Source of the DNA: Pedobacter rhodius
GTDB lineage: Bacteria; Bacteroidota; Bacteroidia; Sphingobacteriales; Sphingobacteriaceae
Assembly: GCF_027213645.1 (NCBI RefSeq)
Contig: NZ_JAPWGL010000004.1
Location: forward strand, 434,001-498,000
DNA: 64,000 nt
Reading direction: 5' to 3'
Position numbers and translations under genes: made by a program. The notes beneath the pieces were generated by a model. The model saw nothing but the letters and a program-made list of their open reading frames with translations, was not told where the DNA came from and did not search any database. Positions within the stretch are counted from its first letter, which is position 1, and each line of letters begins with the position of its first letter. Positions 1-10,000 of this stretch are shown one piece after another.

Positions 1-793
1 CTGAACCATTTTTACCGCGTTTAGTTGTGATGATAATTACCCCATTTGACGCACGACTACCATATATAGCAGTTGCCGATGCATCTTTCAATACATCAAT
101 AGATTCAATATCGCTTGGATTAATTAACGACAGCGGACTTACCGCAGATTCGCCATTATTAGCCGATAAACCAACTGTTCTACCACTTGTTGATTGATTG
201 GTTGCATCTCCAGAAATAGGAACACCATCTATTACGTATAAAGGCTCGTTTGAAAGGCTTAATGATGTTACACCCCTAACCCGTACCGATGTTGAACTTC
301 CTGGTGCACCAGAGTTCTGTGTAATGGTAAGTCCGGAAGCTTTACCCTGCAGCATTTGGTCGATACTTACCTGGGGTACATTTGCAATATCAGCGGCTTT
401 GACAGAAGAAATTGCGCCATTAACGTCACCTCTCTTCTGGTTACCGTATCCAATCACAACAACGTCTGATAAATCCGTTGATGCAGACTTCAGCACAACA
501 TTTATTACACTTTTTTCACCTACAGTAATTTCCTGTTTGTTAAGACCTATGAACGAAAATACTAATGTTGTTGCCGAACCTGCCGGAACATTTATTACAT
601 ATTTACCGTCTGAATTTGTGGAAACTGCTGTTTGAGAATTTTTAATTAATACACTGGCGCCAGGTAAAGTGGTGCCCTTTTCATCTGAAACAGTTCCTGT
701 AATTTGCCTTGTTGTTGTATTCTGCGCCATTGCCGGAGACAGTATTACAAAGCATAGAACAAACAGAATTACCGCTCGTAAAGTTCTACTCAT
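1..793 (-). CDS. SusC/RagA-family TonB-dependent outer membrane receptor, N-terminal part
   Basis: Reading leftward from the ATG at 793, the frame stays open to the window edge, so only about 264 N-terminal residues are present. They show a signal peptide ending in SPAMAQ, a carboxypeptidase-regulatory-like domain (about residues 28-105), the VVVIGYG element that opens the plug, and a plug domain with the typical VRVRG, LYVIDGVP and DASATAIYGSRASNGVIIITTKRG stretches. SusC proteins are TonB-energised outer-membrane channels that import oligosaccharides or peptides bound by a SusD lipoprotein. There is no STN domain, so control by a FecR/FecI pair is unlikely, unlike the receptor at 7006-10572. 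The substrate cannot be judged because its SusD and enzymes would lie outside the window. Family assignment is secure. Confidence 0.93.
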   Translation of the reverse strand, partial: MSRTLRAVILFVLCFVILSPAMAQNTTTRQITGTVSDEKGTTLPGASVLIKNSQTAVSTNSDGKYVINVPAGSATTLVFSFIGLNKQEITVGEKSVINVVLKSASTDLSDVVVIGYGNQKRGDVNGAISSVKAADIANVPQVSIDQMLQGKASGLTITQNSGAPGSSTSVRVRGVTSLSLSNEPLYVIDGVPISGDATNQSTSGRTVGLSANNGESAVSPLSLINPSDIESIDVLKDASATAIYGSRASNGVIIITTKRGKNGS

Positions 794-825
794 AATTATT
801 TATATTTAGTTATTTTTTATTAATT

Positions 826-847
826 CAAATTTAACAGCATTGTTAAA
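826..847 (-). promoter_or_regulatory. Bacteroidetes -7 element with overlapping palindrome upstream of SusC
   Basis: On the minus strand TAAATTTG (833-826) fits the TAnnTTTG -7 consensus, about 33 bases before the SusC ATG. It is overlapped by an inverted repeat TTTAACA-GCAT-TGTTAAA (830-847). No clear TTTG -33 element is present, which suggests a promoter needing activation or one blocked by a repressor. Inferred from sequence only. Confidence 0.5.
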
Positions 848-1299
848 GGCTTTTATAATATTATTTTAACTTATGATAATCTAAAAAACACAACAGAAAA
901 AGTATAATTAACCTAAAACAATCATTATCAATGAATTTACATCATATTACACTTATTAAAAGCATATACTTTTTTTTCCTAAATTGATTAATTTTTGATA
1001 TTATTTTGCTTATATCAGGTGTAAAGCCGGGTAAATTCATTTTAAATAATAAAACACACCAACATTTGGCATAATATTATTCGTATTGAATTTAACATCA
1101 TGTTAACATGGCATGAATTAACAGGAAAGAAGGAGCGGAATTATTTTTCCGGGAAGCCATTCAGCGCTGACGAGCCTACAAATAAATTGTAAGGTGTAAG
1201 TTCTAGGGGATTGAACCAATTTGTATTCATAGCCGTATCAGCAGAGGCAAACGCGATGTGTTAGCTATAGCCATACCGTATGCTCAGAATCAGTGACCT

Positions 1300-1331
1300 T
1301 AAAAAATACTCAGCCCGACATCCATCGGGCT
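1300..1331 (-). terminator. Rho-independent terminator after the M16 peptidase gene
   Basis: Inverted repeat AGCCCGA (1312-1318) / TCGGGCT (1325-1331) with a 6-base loop. On the minus strand it is followed by a T-rich run (TATTTTTT). It lies about 30 bases past the stop codon. Confidence 0.75.
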
Positions 1332-1361
1332 TAAGTATCATCATCACTAACTATTAAATTA

Positions 1362-4238
1362 TTAAGGATTAACTTCCGGTTTAAAGCCTTCCGGATAGAG
1401 TATTATACGTATGAGATTACTTTCGTTTAAATATTTCCGGGCAGCATTTTTAACACTTTCGGCAGTCATATTTTTCATAACGCTATCAAATTTTGTAATT
1501 TCAGTCAGGTCATCCTGATTCAAAGCCTGTTGATCCAGATATTCCGACCAAAAATCATTTGCCCTTAAGTGTGTTTCATGATTTCTCATCTCTTCTGCTT
1601 TAAACTTTTCAATATTTGTAACCGAAGGACCTGCTTTTTTTAACGTATTGATTTCGTCCAATGTGGAGGCAATCAGTTTATCAACATTTGATGGTGCACA
1701 GCCGAGCGAAATATTTAAACTGTAGCGTGCAGCAGGTAGTTTAGTGTAACGGATATTTACCGATGGTGCATAAACCCCGCTCTCCTCTTCTCTTAACCGT
1801 TCAATAAGCTTAATTTGCAACACCTCCGCTATGGCATCCATATTTAAATTATTTTCATAGCCGAAATCGTAATTGCCACTAAAAGTTAATCTGACGGTTG
1901 CTTTAGGTTCAAGACCTGCCGATATAATTTTTGTAATCTTTCCCGAAGGCGGATGGATGCCTAAATCTTTTGCCTTTTCATGTTTATAGGCAGAAGGTAA
2001 AGCACCCAGATACTTTTCAACCAGTGGCTTTACTTTGTTAATATCAAAATCACCTACAAAAGTAAAGGTGAAATTAGAAGCATCAGAAAACGCCTGTCTG
2101 AAGATATTATAGCTTTTATCCAGATCTATCTGTTCCAATTTTTCTATACCTGGCGGCGTTCTCCTGGGGCTGTAATTACCCATAACCAAACTAAGGGTAT
2201 CGTAAAAAGCATTTTCAGGATTATTTTTCCTGTTGGCTAAACTGCCTTTAGATTGCGAAATAAATTTTTCAAAAGCTGTTGAGTCTTTTTTTGGGTTAGT
2301 GAAATACAAGTAGAACATCTGCAGAAGTGTTTCCAAATCTGCGGGAGATGCTGCAGCCTGAATCCCCTGATTGTAATCTGCAAGATAAGGACCGGATGCG
2401 ATGGTGCTTCCTGCCAGATACTTATTTAACTGGTTATAATCATAGGTGCCCAGTCCTGAACTTGTAACCAGATAAGCGGCTACATTAGCCGATTCATAAT
2501 CTGCATCGCTGTAAAGCGAGGTTCCTCCAGGAGCAACTGCCTTTACCAATATGTCATTATCGCTGAATTTGGTCGGCTTCAGTATTACCCTGACTCCATT
2601 GCTTAAAACCAAATCGGAAGCCTTTATTTCATTTAACTCCGTTTGTTTTACAATTTTACCACCCACAGGTATTTTTTCGAGCAAAGGTTTATTTACAAAA
2701 GCATCTTTATAAATTGCCAGCTGCTCTTGCTGAACCGATTTCATCCAACCGTTTATACTGGTTTCGTCAGGCAGAATTGCTTTATCTTTTTCAGGTGCGG
2801 TAATAATAATGTCCCGGTTTTTATCTGTATCAAATTCTTTCAATAATGTATTTACATCTGCCAATGTAATTTTTGGCATAATCAGTTTCGTAAAGCGATA
2901 CTCCCATTCAGTTCCCGGCGCTGCATTGCCGCGTAAAAAATAATCTAAATATTCGCCGATGTATAAATCTGAATAATTAGTGTTCTTTTGGCGGTAAGCA
3001 TTTTCAACATTCTTTATATAATCAGCTTTTGTTTTATCAAATTCCGCTGCGGTAAAACCATATCGGTTTAGCCTTACAATTTCCCGCCATGCAGCCTTAA
3101 AGCCTTTTTCTATCTCCCCCGGATTGGCTGCAACATTAATATTGAATGCATCGATATTACCAATAAATGCACCTATGCCAGCATTACCTGCAATGAATGG
3201 TGGCTGTTTCTGTTGCATCAACTCCTGAAAACGGTTACCTAACATGGAGTTAAATAGTTTTCGGACGATGTAATCCTGGTAGTATTTCTTTGTCTTTACA
3301 ACCAGTCCTTCGCGTTTAACCAAAACCTGAACCTGTGTGGCTGTTTCTTCCGGATCGGTTGCTTTTACGAAGTGGTTACTATTCGTTAAATTAATCGTAT
3401 ATTTTGTTCTGGAACGCTCGTTTGCAGGATTATTCAAGTCAGAAAATTTCAGTTTAATCTCCTTTTCCATTTCAACCACATCGATATCGCCAACAACAAT
3501 AAGAGCCTGTAAGTTGGGCCTGTACCAATCGTTATAAAACTGTTTTAATGTTGCCGGTTTAAAGTTGTTCAATATCGTATCCAATCCGATTGGCAAACGC
3601 TGCCCATAACGCGACTGATTGAATAATACCGGAAAAATCTTTTGCTGCATTCTTTGTGATGCGCCTTTACCCAATCTTTTTTCTTCGAGTACTACGCCCC
3701 TTTCTTTATCTATTTCAACCGGGTCAAGTATGGCTCCTTTCGCCCAATCGCGCATAATTTGAATGCCATTACGCAAAATTTCCGGTTTATCGCTTGGTAG
3801 TGGCAATTGATAAACGGTTTCATCAAAACCGGTATATGCATTAATGTCAGCGCCAAACCTGACACCGGATTTTTGCAGGTAATCCACCAGCTCATTCTTC
3901 GGAAAATGCGTGGTTCCGTTAAAATTCATGTGTTCCATAAAATGCGCCAAGCCCTGCTGGTCGTCATTTTCCAATAATGACCCCACTTTATTCGCCAGGT
4001 ACATGATAACCCTGTCTTTAGGGTGGGTGTTACGCCTGATGAAATAAGTAAACCCGTTGCTGAGCTTACCAGTTCTGACATTTGGATCAAGCGGCAGGTT
4101 TGTGGTTATCGGAAAACTGCTTTTTTCTTTTGTTTTTATTGATGCCTTCCTGATTTGGCCGTGCGCACTTGTGCTTATGATGGATGCCAACAGCAGGGAG
4201 CTTGCCAGGTATATTTTATATATTATTTTGATTCGCAT
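1362..4238 (-). CDS. Secreted M16-family zinc metalloprotease (pitrilysin/insulinase type)
   Basis: A 958-residue protein with an N-terminal signal sequence (about 1-27). The inverted zinc motif HFMEH is at residues 99-103, and E179/E186 supply the downstream acidic ligand of the HxxEH...E signature. The rest follows the double-length M16 layout: catalytic half (about 55-480), linker, and a second catalytically inert half (about 535-920). M16 enzymes enclose and cleave peptides or unfolded proteins; the signal peptide places this one in the periplasm or at the surface. It is the last gene of a co-directional set with SusC, SusD and a thioredoxin-like protein, and is followed by a terminator. 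The context suggests it trims imported peptides; this is inference. Confidence 0.93.
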   Translation of the reverse strand: MRIKIIYKIYLASSLLLASIISTSAHGQIRKASIKTKEKSSFPITTNLPLDPNVRTGKLSNGFTYFIRRNTHPKDRVIMYLANKVGSLLENDDQQGLAHFMEHMNFNGTTHFPKNELVDYLQKSGVRFGADINAYTGFDETVYQLPLPSDKPEILRNGIQIMRDWAKGAILDPVEIDKERGVVLEEKRLGKGASQRMQQKIFPVLFNQSRYGQRLPIGLDTILNNFKPATLKQFYNDWYRPNLQALIVVGDIDVVEMEKEIKLKFSDLNNPANERSRTKYTINLTNSNHFVKATDPEETATQVQVLVKREGLVVKTKKYYQDYIVRKLFNSMLGNRFQELMQQKQPPFIAGNAGIGAFIGNIDAFNINVAANPGEIEKGFKAAWREIVRLNRYGFTAAEFDKTKADYIKNVENAYRQKNTNYSDLYIGEYLDYFLRGNAAPGTEWEYRFTKLIMPKITLADVNTLLKEFDTDKNRDIIITAPEKDKAILPDETSINGWMKSVQQEQLAIYKDAFVNKPLLEKIPVGGKIVKQTELNEIKASDLVLSNGVRVILKPTKFSDNDILVKAVAPGGTSLYSDADYESANVAAYLVTSSGLGTYDYNQLNKYLAGSTIASGPYLADYNQGIQAAASPADLETLLQMFYLYFTNPKKDSTAFEKFISQSKGSLANRKNNPENAFYDTLSLVMGNYSPRRTPPGIEKLEQIDLDKSYNIFRQAFSDASNFTFTFVGDFDINKVKPLVEKYLGALPSAYKHEKAKDLGIHPPSGKITKIISAGLEPKATVRLTFSGNYDFGYENNLNMDAIAEVLQIKLIERLREEESGVYAPSVNIRYTKLPAARYSLNISLGCAPSNVDKLIASTLDEINTLKKAGPSVTNIEKFKAEEMRNHETHLRANDFWSEYLDQQALNQDDLTEITKFDSVMKNMTAESVKNAARKYLNESNLIRIILYPEGFKPEVNP

Positions 4239-4301
4239 AATGATATTTAATTGTTAAGGCTACAGCCTTTATAAGATAGAAAGTTTATTCAGACAGTTAT
4301 T

Positions 4302-5357
4302 TCAATGTCCCTTACCAAGTACTTCTGCCAGCTTTTTATTGAGTTCTTCTCCGCGAAGATTTTTGGCAATTATTTTCCCATCCGGATCGACCAGAAAATT
4401 ATCAGGTATAGACTGAACGCCATATTTCACTTTTGCTTCATTATTCCGTTTAAGATCAGAAACTTGTTTCCAGGGCAGTTTATCTTCTTTAATGGCCTTC
4501 AGCCAGTCTTCTTTTCTTTCATCTAACGAAACGCTGAGAATGGTAAAGTTTCTGTTTTTGTACAGGTTATATTGCTTAACCAGATTCGGATTTTCATCAC
4601 GGCAAGGATGGCACCAGGAGGCCCAAAAATCTATCAGTACATATCTGCCCTTGTAATCTGAAAGTTTTATTGTTTTCCCAAATTGATCAGGCTGTGTAAA
4701 CTCAGGAGCCATAGATTCTATATCAACAGTTCTCCATTTAATCAGTTTTTTCTGGTACTCCAACCCCATCGGAGAAGATTTGATATCTGCTGAAAGGCTA
4801 TTGAACAAAGGCTCTACAAGGGCCAGATCGGGTATGCCGCGAGATAAAGTATAATTTAATTCAGTAAAGCTAACCAATGAACCTGGATGTGCCCTGATAA
4901 ATTTAACGACAAGTGCTTTAATGGCATCATCCTGTTGTTTTCCTTGTGGTAAAACAGCAAGGGCCATTTTTGCACGGCTTAATTCGTTGGTTTCATCGTT
5001 AAGTATTGTACCTGAAAATTGTATTCCTTTTTGTATAGAATCCAGGTTATCTACTTTAATATTTCCGGGTTCGAGCCAGAAATGTACCATTGTACCCATC
5101 GGTGTATCCTTGGCATTACCGGTTTCACTTGGTGTAATCATCAAAGTAGCCTGCAATTTTCCATCAACACTTCCAGACAATTTAATTTCACCGTTTTTAA
5201 CTTCTGCAGTATTTTTAAAGGCTTTACCATCTAAAGTATATTGAACTATAAAAGTTGCCGGGTTACTTGTTTTCCCTTCAATAGTGTAATTATTATTAAC
5301 CTGTGCCCTTAAAATAAAAGGAAGCAAAATGGTTAGCAAGCTTATTAATATTTTCAT
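4302..5357 (-). CDS. TlpA-like thioredoxin-fold protein with DUF4369-type N-terminal domain
   Basis: The 351-residue protein has a signal peptide (about 1-18), a beta-rich N-terminal domain of the DUF4369 type (about 20-130), a helical linker, and a C-terminal AhpC/TSA-thioredoxin domain (about 215-350). The redox motif WCHPC has C249 and C252. TlpA/ResA-type proteins reduce disulfides in the periplasm. Such proteins are repeatedly found next to SusCD pairs in Pedobacter relatives, where their exact substrate is unproven. Here the gene sits 81 bases after susD and 63 bases before the M16 peptidase gene, so opening disulfide-bonded peptides before proteolysis is a plausible role (inference). 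An intercistronic hairpin at 5391-5419 may lower its expression relative to SusCD. Confidence 0.88.
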   Translation of the reverse strand: MKILISLLTILLPFILRAQVNNNYTIEGKTSNPATFIVQYTLDGKAFKNTAEVKNGEIKLSGSVDGKLQATLMITPSETGNAKDTPMGTMVHFWLEPGNIKVDNLDSIQKGIQFSGTILNDETNELSRAKMALAVLPQGKQQDDAIKALVVKFIRAHPGSLVSFTELNYTLSRGIPDLALVEPLFNSLSADIKSSPMGLEYQKKLIKWRTVDIESMAPEFTQPDQFGKTIKLSDYKGRYVLIDFWASWCHPCRDENPNLVKQYNLYKNRNFTILSVSLDERKEDWLKAIKEDKLPWKQVSDLKRNNEAKVKYGVQSIPDNFLVDPDGKIIAKNLRGEELNKKLAEVLGKGH

Positions 5358-5390
5358 TATTATGATATAGGAGATTTATGCGTAATTAAT

Positions 5391-5419
5391 ACTTACCCGA
5401 TTTTAAAAACCGGGTAAGT
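5391..5419 (-). terminator. Intercistronic hairpin between susD and the TlpA-like gene
   Basis: Perfect 9-bp inverted repeat ACTTACCCG (5391-5399) / CGGGTAAGT (5411-5419). No strong T-run follows on the minus strand, so partial termination or an RNA-processing/stability hairpin is more likely than a full stop. Confidence 0.55.
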
Positions 5420-5438
5420 ATATCACTCGCAGAATTAA

Positions 5439-6998
5439 TTAATAGATGTTTTGAATAATAGCACCATTACTGTTGGTGATATCACTTTGCGGCAATGGCG
5501 AAGCAAAACGCCTTGAATTTGCCCTTAACGAATAGGTTTTTAAAGGCTCTGTATTTGATACACTTGTAGCTGTGTATGGGTAAAACACCCGGCTGAGCAC
5601 TGGTATATCATCATTCGAATAACTGTTGCTGTTAAATCTGCGGATATCAAACCAGCGTTGGCTGAAAGGCATTTCTCTGCGCCTTTCTTGCAGCACAATA
5701 GCAATAGCCTGGTCTTGAGTACCTGCCGCAAGTGGTGCTGTACCCGTTAAAGTGCGTTTGTTGTATAACTGGTTTACAGTTGTCATAGCACCTGCAACAT
5801 CACCGCTTCTGGCCAGACATTCAGCTTTAATCAATATCATTTCAGCTACAGTTGGCCCTTCAGGCACATTATCTTCATAAAAAAACACATAACCAGGATA
5901 GCTTAAAGCCGGATTGTTCAACCCTTTTTTATACGAATAATTCTGAACGTAATGGTATTTATAGCGAAGGTCATTATTCTTATCATATAAGCTGATGAGT
6001 TCCTGACTTGGAATGTACCATCTATCTGCATTATTTAATAATCTATAGTAAAGAAATTCCTTCCATCCCAAAGCATCCACGGGGTCAAAAGCAACATTTC
6101 TGTCATGCGTATAGGGAAAGTTAAGGGTTACCGTTTGCTCATTTGGCATTCCTACATTAATGGTTGTACTTGTGGGCGTGCCATACCTCATATCCGTGTT
6201 GTAATCAATTAGAATATTGTATAAGGCCAGCGACGCATTGGCATATTTAAGGGCGTTCACATAATCATTACGATTCAGATAGTATCTTGCCGCAAAACCA
6301 TTCACGGCTGCCGAGTTGGCACGCCAATTCCGGTTAATCCCATTTTGAACTAACGGAACATTTGTTTTAAGTGCTTCCATCAAATCAGCCTCGATTTGCT
6401 GATAGGTAGCATCCAGGCTTTGGCGGGTAACGGCGTTGTAATCGGGTGTTGTTTTAATCGGTAAACCAGGTTCGCTGCGGTTCGCATTCGTATAGGGCAA
6501 ACAGTAGGTATTTGCGAGTTCCCAATAGCTATAGGCCCTGATAAAATGTGCATCTGCTTTTAATGCTGCTTTATCCGCGGCCGAGCCACTTACCTGGTCA
6601 ACATTAGCCAGTACAACATTTGCATTGAAGATTTTTATGTATTCATTACTCCAAAAATTAGGTCCGCTAAAGTTAGACTGATCAGTTTTTGGCAAATAAT
6701 TTACATCCCATAAAGAATACTGAATGGCTAACGAAGAAAAAATAAAAGGTTGTGCATCATATAAATTTGAGGATAATCCGTTATCATCTGTTCCGTAGAT
6801 TATTGCATTGTTACTTTCACTATTAAATGTTCCAAAATTATTTAACAATGCATTTAAATCATCCGTTGTACGAACCTCTATTGAAGTCCCTTTTGATGGC
6901 TTGGCATCTAAAAATTTAGTACACGAAGTATTCGACAGGAGTAAGGCTGTTAAAACCATCCGGATGGTAATTAACAATATTTTGCTTGATTTCATCAT
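5439..6998 (-). CDS. SusD/RagB-family nutrient-binding outer membrane lipoprotein
   Basis: The 519-residue protein carries a lipoprotein signal with the lipid-accepting cysteine at C26 (SNTSC). It has the SusD layout: tetratricopeptide-like helices with the AHFIRAYSYWELANTYCLPY segment, and a C-terminal RRREMPFSQRWFDIRRFN block. SusD proteins sit on the outer leaflet and hand substrate to their SusC partner, here the receptor at 7006-10572, whose stop codon lies only 7 bases upstream. The first two codons are both ATG, so the start is uncertain by one residue. The ligand is unknown; peptide is suggested by the neighbouring protease and thioredoxin. Confidence 0.95.
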   Translation of the reverse strand: MMKSSKILLITIRMVLTALLLSNTSCTKFLDAKPSKGTSIEVRTTDDLNALLNNFGTFNSESNNAIIYGTDDNGLSSNLYDAQPFIFSSLAIQYSLWDVNYLPKTDQSNFSGPNFWSNEYIKIFNANVVLANVDQVSGSAADKAALKADAHFIRAYSYWELANTYCLPYTNANRSEPGLPIKTTPDYNAVTRQSLDATYQQIEADLMEALKTNVPLVQNGINRNWRANSAAVNGFAARYYLNRNDYVNALKYANASLALYNILIDYNTDMRYGTPTSTTINVGMPNEQTVTLNFPYTHDRNVAFDPVDALGWKEFLYYRLLNNADRWYIPSQELISLYDKNNDLRYKYHYVQNYSYKKGLNNPALSYPGYVFFYEDNVPEGPTVAEMILIKAECLARSGDVAGAMTTVNQLYNKRTLTGTAPLAAGTQDQAIAIVLQERRREMPFSQRWFDIRRFNSNSYSNDDIPVLSRVFYPYTATSVSNTEPLKTYSLRANSRRFASPLPQSDITNSNGAIIQNIY

Positions 6999-7005
6999 GG
7001 TTTGA

Positions 7006-10000
7006 TTATAATTCTACTTTGATACCGAACGTATATTGCGCACGTGGTTTAATCGTACCGATCGGGTATTCAGGATCTTCACCTGTGCTATTGGCCAGTA
7101 CGGTGTAAAGGTTGTTGCCCTGAATGGTTAGCTGTATATTTTGAACGTTTATCTTAGATGTAAAACGTTTTGGCAGGTTATAACTCAGATTTACCTCCTG
7201 TAAGCGGGCTAAATTGGCATTAAGGTAATTATAGCTCAAATAAGGATAGTAGCCAATCCAGTTGCCGTAGCTGTAATCGTTCGGGTTTGAAGGCAGTGTA
7301 AGCATGGTAGCAGGGTCGCCATTAAGTACATTTGAAAGCTTACTGTTTGGCAAAGTTACGCCACCTGATTGCGGGTAATTAAAATATTGCCCTTTAAATA
7401 CGGCACCTAATTTTGCAATGATGATAAAAGATACGTTGAAATCATAAAACTTAAAGGCATTGGTCATCCCTAAAATATAAGGAGGATTAATTGTACCTAC
7501 ATTTTTGAGAAAACCTAAACCATCAATTGATGGAAAATTTGAAAGCTGAAGCTTTGTACCATCTGGTCCTGCAACAACCGGACTTCCATTTTCAAGCCCC
7601 GCATATTCAAAAGCCCATGCTGTATTCGGATCGTACCCTTCCCGGTAAGAACCCTGACCTGTTGACACCAAGGCATACGCAGGGCTGTTCGGGTTAAAGA
7701 GTTGGGTGATTTTACTTCTGTTAAAGGATGCATTAAAACTACCGTTCCACACAATATCATTTCCTTTAACCGGAATTGTTGTTCCAAGCGTAAGTTCTAT
7801 ACCTTTATTGGTCATTTCAGCATTGTTAAAACGCTGCAACGATGTTCCATTTATAGATGGTATCGCAATTTGTGCCAGGAGATCTTTCCCCTTTTTATTG
7901 TATACGTCAATTTTACCATACAGCTTATTGTTTAACATGGCGTAATCAATGCCCAGGTTCAGCGTACCTGTTTTTTCCCAGGTAAGCGTTGGATTGCCAT
8001 TATCAACTATGCTTGCTGTATAATCTTTAGTGTAATCATTTACCCTGGTCGCATAACTTATTAAAGTATAAGCACTGGACAGATTATCTACGTTTCCTGT
8101 ATAACCATAAGTGGCACGCAGATTCAAACGATTCAGCCAGCCAATGTGCTGCATAAATTTTTCTTTCGTTAAATCGTAACCCACACCCATGGAATAAAAT
8201 GGAGAATAGCGGTATTTCGGTTCTTTACTAATCAGGTTTGATGCGTCTGTACGGTAACTTCCCGAAACCGTATATTTATTCAAATACGTGTACGATGCAT
8301 TGGCAAACAAAGAAAAAAACCGGCGTGTAGAATAGCTAAAGCTATTTGTATAGTTAAAATAGTTGCCATAACCATACCAGCCAGTTGTGCCGGTAGGTCC
8401 GTTAGGAAAATTACCAACATTCAGGGTATTTTCATTGTAACCATAAGTTGTGGGGTTGTTAAAACTTTGTGAAAGGGCGTTATTGAATTCTATACCACTC
8501 ACCACATTAATTTCATGTTTATCAGAAAATATTTTTGAAAAGTTGACCTGGTTTCTAAAGTTATAGGTTTCAAGGGTATTGCGCGACTGATCCAGTATAC
8601 CACCTAAAGGCAGGTTTGGTGTTACCGTTCCGTTAAGGGTTTGATCCCAGGTTGAACTGGAATTTACCAAATTTCGAACATAGAATGTTTGATCGTTACG
8701 GTAGGCCCTGTTAATTATACTTAAATTTTCATATTGTACTTTAGAATCAATAGTTAAGCCAGGTAAAATCTTAAATGTAAGCCCGCCCTGTAAGCGTGCG
8801 GTAATGTTATTGGCTGTTAAGTCCTGGTTTTCAATTTCCTGAATGGGATTATAAGAAAAAGCATATGGAAATTTTGAAAGCGGTACCAGGCGATCAAGAA
8901 TGGGTTGGTAATATTGATGGATATCGGTTAATGAGCCATCAGGGTTTTTCAGCATTTCATATGGCGACAGCGACTGGATGTAATATAAACCAATACCATT
9001 GTTTTTGTTTTTTTGATAGGTTAAGCTGGTCGATAAATAAAAATCGAGCCACTTAAAAACATTTGCAGTTGTCCGGTAATTAAGTGAATATTTTTTGTTT
9101 TCACTTCCCTTAAAATTCCCCCGGTTTTGTTCTGCCAAAAAAGATGCGAAATTGTTCATTTTGCCGGAACCGCCAGAAAGTGTAAGGTTGTATTGCGTTG
9201 TGGTTGGATTGGCTAACAAATAATCAGAAATTTGCCCACTGTTATCCATTGTTTTCAACTGTGCCAACCTGTTGTTAAGTTGCTGGTCAGTTAAATAGCC
9301 AAGCCGGTTTTCATTTAAAGCAACTGACGCTTCCGAAGTTCTGTAATTTTCGTAAAATGAGCCTGAATTCGGAAAAGCGCCCCATTTATTAAAAGCGAGT
9401 TTTTCGTATTCAACGGTTTCTGCAGATGATGCGTGTGCGATTGCATAGCCAACATCAAATTTTGGCGAGAATTGGGTAAAGGCAGATAATTCTATTTTAA
9501 GCGGGGTATTTTTGCTGCCTTGTTTTGTGGTAATTACAATTACGCCATTCGCAGCACGAGCACCCCATATAGAAGAGGCCGCCGCATCTTTTAAAACGGT
9601 TACACTTTCAATATCGTTGGGATTAACAGAATTGAAATAATTGAAACTGGTATTTCGAATTGCAAAACCATCTACCACAACCAATGGTTCGTTATTTCCA
9701 TCATTTGCATAGAGGGTAGTCTGCCCGCGAATCTGAATACTGGGTGTACCATCAACATCTTGTTTTACCTGCATGCCGGCCACCACACCGATTAATCTCT
9801 GGGCAAGGCTTTGATTTGGTTTTTCCAGCTGGCTTTTTTTAATTAAATCGAAAGCACCGGTTGCACGTTCGGCAGATAATTGCTGGTAACCGGTATTTAC
9901 CACACTTATTGTTTCCAACTCCTTGCTGGTACTTACTAATTTTATATTGAGTTTTAAATCTTTTTTGTCGAGAGATACACTAAATTGCTGCGTAACATAA

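Larger units (their letters stand above)
794..1361. other. Gene-free stretch with SusC promoter and paired palindromes
   Basis: This 568-bp AT-rich gap holds the promoter of the SusC gene to its left and the terminator of the M16 gene to its right. Two palindromes share the TTAACA/TGTTAA half-site: one at 830-847 overlaps the SusC promoter and one lies at 1092-1106. No open frame of coding character was seen in the rest. Confidence 0.6.

Noticed and set aside
198..635. 145-codon open frame on the plus strand
   Set aside because: Antisense shadow of the SusC gene, which has clear family motifs in the other strand.
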